From contig JAOTWC010000104.1 in the NCBI GenBank assembly GCA_029863105.1, forward strand, positions 1 through 5,732: 5,732 bases of DNA. Reading direction: 5' to 3'. The translations under genes were made by a program, and so were the position numbers. Source of the DNA: Gemmatimonadota bacterium (GTDB taxonomy: Bacteria; Gemmatimonadota; Gemmatimonadetes; Palauibacterales; Palauibacteraceae). Positions 4,933-5,732 of the stretch are shown piece by piece. The notes beneath the pieces are model-generated. The model worked only from the letters and a program-made list of their open reading frames with translations. It had not been told where the DNA came from and made no database searches. Position 1 is the stretch's first letter. Each line of letters opens with the position of its first letter.

Positions 4933-5732
4933 ATGAGCATCGAGCGGGAAGATAGCGGCCGGAAAGTTCCGAGTTGGCAGAGTCAGACTGAAAGCCAGCC
5001 GGACACCGGCGCATATCATATATGGACCCCACGCCCGCTGCTGCGCAGCGTGTACTGGAAGCCGGTCCCCGCGCCGCCGCACGATCTCGTCTCGTCCGCG
5101 TACGAGATCTTCGTCGACCAACGGGCGTTCCTGGCCATGCACGAGCATGTCTGGCAGACGCCGTCCAACCGGGTGCCGTTTGGCTACCTGATGGGAGACC
5201 TGTGCGAGGATCCGAACGCCAATCGGCGGTTCGTGATCATCACCGGCGCGGTGCCCGCCCGGTTCGCCTTCGACGAAACGGCGGACCAGCAGATTCCTCG
5301 CGAAGCGAGCCTGGCGCTCCGTCTGGAGATTGATCGGCGTCGAGGGATGCTCGTGGGTTGGTACCACCGCCACCTGGAAGGGCCGGTGGGACTCTCCGAG
5401 CAGGACCTGGCGACACACAGGACCGCATTCACGGAACCCTGGCAGAGTGCCTTCCTGTTCGTGGGCGATGGCTCCCGATCGGCGGGGGGTTGCTTCCGAA
5501 CCACGCCGGCCGGCCTGTCGGGAGACCTTCCGTTTCCCTTCTACGAAATGGCAAGCAACGAGTCCCTTCTCGCACGGGGACTGAAGCGTTCGTATCTGGA
5601 CTGGGACAACTACGAAACCGTCGACGAAATCAGGTCGGAGCCGCAGCCCCGGCCAGCGTTGATCGTGCCTGTCTCGAAACCTGAACCCGCACCGGAACCC
5701 GAACCCGAGCCGGAACCCGAACCCGAGCCGGA
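4933..5732 (+). CDS. JAB1/Mov34/MPN (JAMM) domain protein with a Pro-Glu repeat tail, 3' end outside the window
   Basis: The frame runs from ATG 4933, directly after an in-frame TGA (4930-4932), to the right edge: 266 residues and incomplete. The first 50 residues are polar and low-complexity. A JAMM-fold domain covers about 56-185: YEIFVDQRAFLAMHEHV (helix), VPFGYLMGDLCED (81-93, matching the family's ExxGLLxG strand), FVIITGAVPA, and GWYHRHLEGPVGLSEQD. The last contains H145-x-H147-x10-D158 with Ser155 at the SxxD position, the zinc-binding JAMM signature (family form HSHP...SxxD, here HRHL). FLFVGDG (175-181) fits the next strand. The glutamate expected three residues before the first Gly of GxLxG is Val81, so normal isopeptidase chemistry is doubtful. 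Residues 249-266 are Pro-Glu repeats, probably a stiff linker to a missing C-terminal part. No signal peptide or membrane helix is seen, so a cytoplasmic location is likely. The ribosome site is weak (AAGGG, 4924-4928). Substrate and role are unknown. Confidence 0.8.
   Translation, partial: MSIEREDSGRKVPSWQSQTESQPDTGAYHIWTPRPLLRSVYWKPVPAPPHDLVSSAYEIFVDQRAFLAMHEHVWQTPSNRVPFGYLMGDLCEDPNANRRFVIITGAVPARFAFDETADQQIPREASLALRLEIDRRRGMLVGWYHRHLEGPVGLSEQDLATHRTAFTEPWQSAFLFVGDGSRSAGGCFRTTPAGLSGDLPFPFYEMASNESLLARGLKRSYLDWDNYETVDEIRSEPQPRPALIVPVSKPEPAPEPEPEPEPEPEP
5692..5732 (+). repeat. 18-bp tandem repeat coding for Pro-Glu dipeptides, cut by the window edge
   Basis: An 18-base unit coding PEPEPE occupies 5692-5709 and is repeated exactly at 5710-5727, with a third copy beginning at 5728 and cut by the edge. 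The alternation of GAA and GAG glutamate codons is the same in both full units, so the array grew by copying DNA rather than by independent selection for Pro and Glu. Copy number and what follows lie outside the window. Confidence 0.85.

Noticed and set aside
5022..5333. Forward open frame starting MDPTPAAAQR
   Set aside because: It is out of frame with the JAMM-domain gene, which has clear family motifs through the same DNA; the frame shows Arg/Ala-rich shadow composition.
4771..5418. N-terminal extension of the reverse-strand barrel gene to 424 residues
   Set aside because: The extension covers the divergent JAMM-fold gene on the other strand and would bury the signal peptide in mid-protein. 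The ribosome site and signal peptide fix the start at 4770.

Overview
The window reads as a piece of chromosome from a GC-rich, diderm (Gram-negative type) bacterium. The evidence is a periplasmic adaptor protein, MacB-type inner-membrane permeases and a signal-peptide-bearing outer-membrane beta-barrel protein, all in dense coding DNA with short intergenic gaps. The lineage cannot be fixed from the sequence alone. The style (high GC, tandem ABC export permeases, small '-FAQ' beta-barrel proteins) would fit Gemmatimonadota or a neighbouring phylum, but that is only an impression.

Layout. Positions 1-121 hold the 3' end of a gene that looks like an ABC-3 family (ZnuB/MntB-type) metal transporter permease. 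After a 79-bp gap comes a forward four-gene cluster: a MacA-like adaptor (201-1295), two different full-length MacB/FtsX-type permeases in tandem (1297-2538 and 2562-3806), and a 97-residue protein with one membrane helix and a coiled coil (3828-4121). Gaps inside the cluster are 1, 23 and 21 bp, so it is very probably one operon. A reverse-strand outer-membrane beta-barrel gene (4770-4144) converges on it, with a small inverted repeat at the junction. Divergent from the barrel gene, across a 162-bp shared upstream region, is a forward gene (4933 to the right edge, incomplete). It encodes a JAB1/MPN (JAMM) metalloprotease-fold domain with an HxH-x10-D zinc site but without the usual catalytic glutamate. 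A Pro-Glu repeat tail follows and runs off the window.

How the genes work together. The adaptor and the two permeases look like an inner-membrane ABC exporter of the MacAB/LolCDE superfamily. The permeases lack the fused ATPase that MacB carries, and no ATPase is encoded in the window, so the nucleotide-binding subunit must come from outside it. The two permeases are clear paralogues with shared signature motifs and probably form a heterodimer. The small coiled-coil membrane protein is a candidate accessory subunit. No RNA gene, CRISPR array, insertion sequence or phage element was seen. The least ordinary items are the split exporter with its small fourth gene and the JAMM protein with a non-canonical active site.
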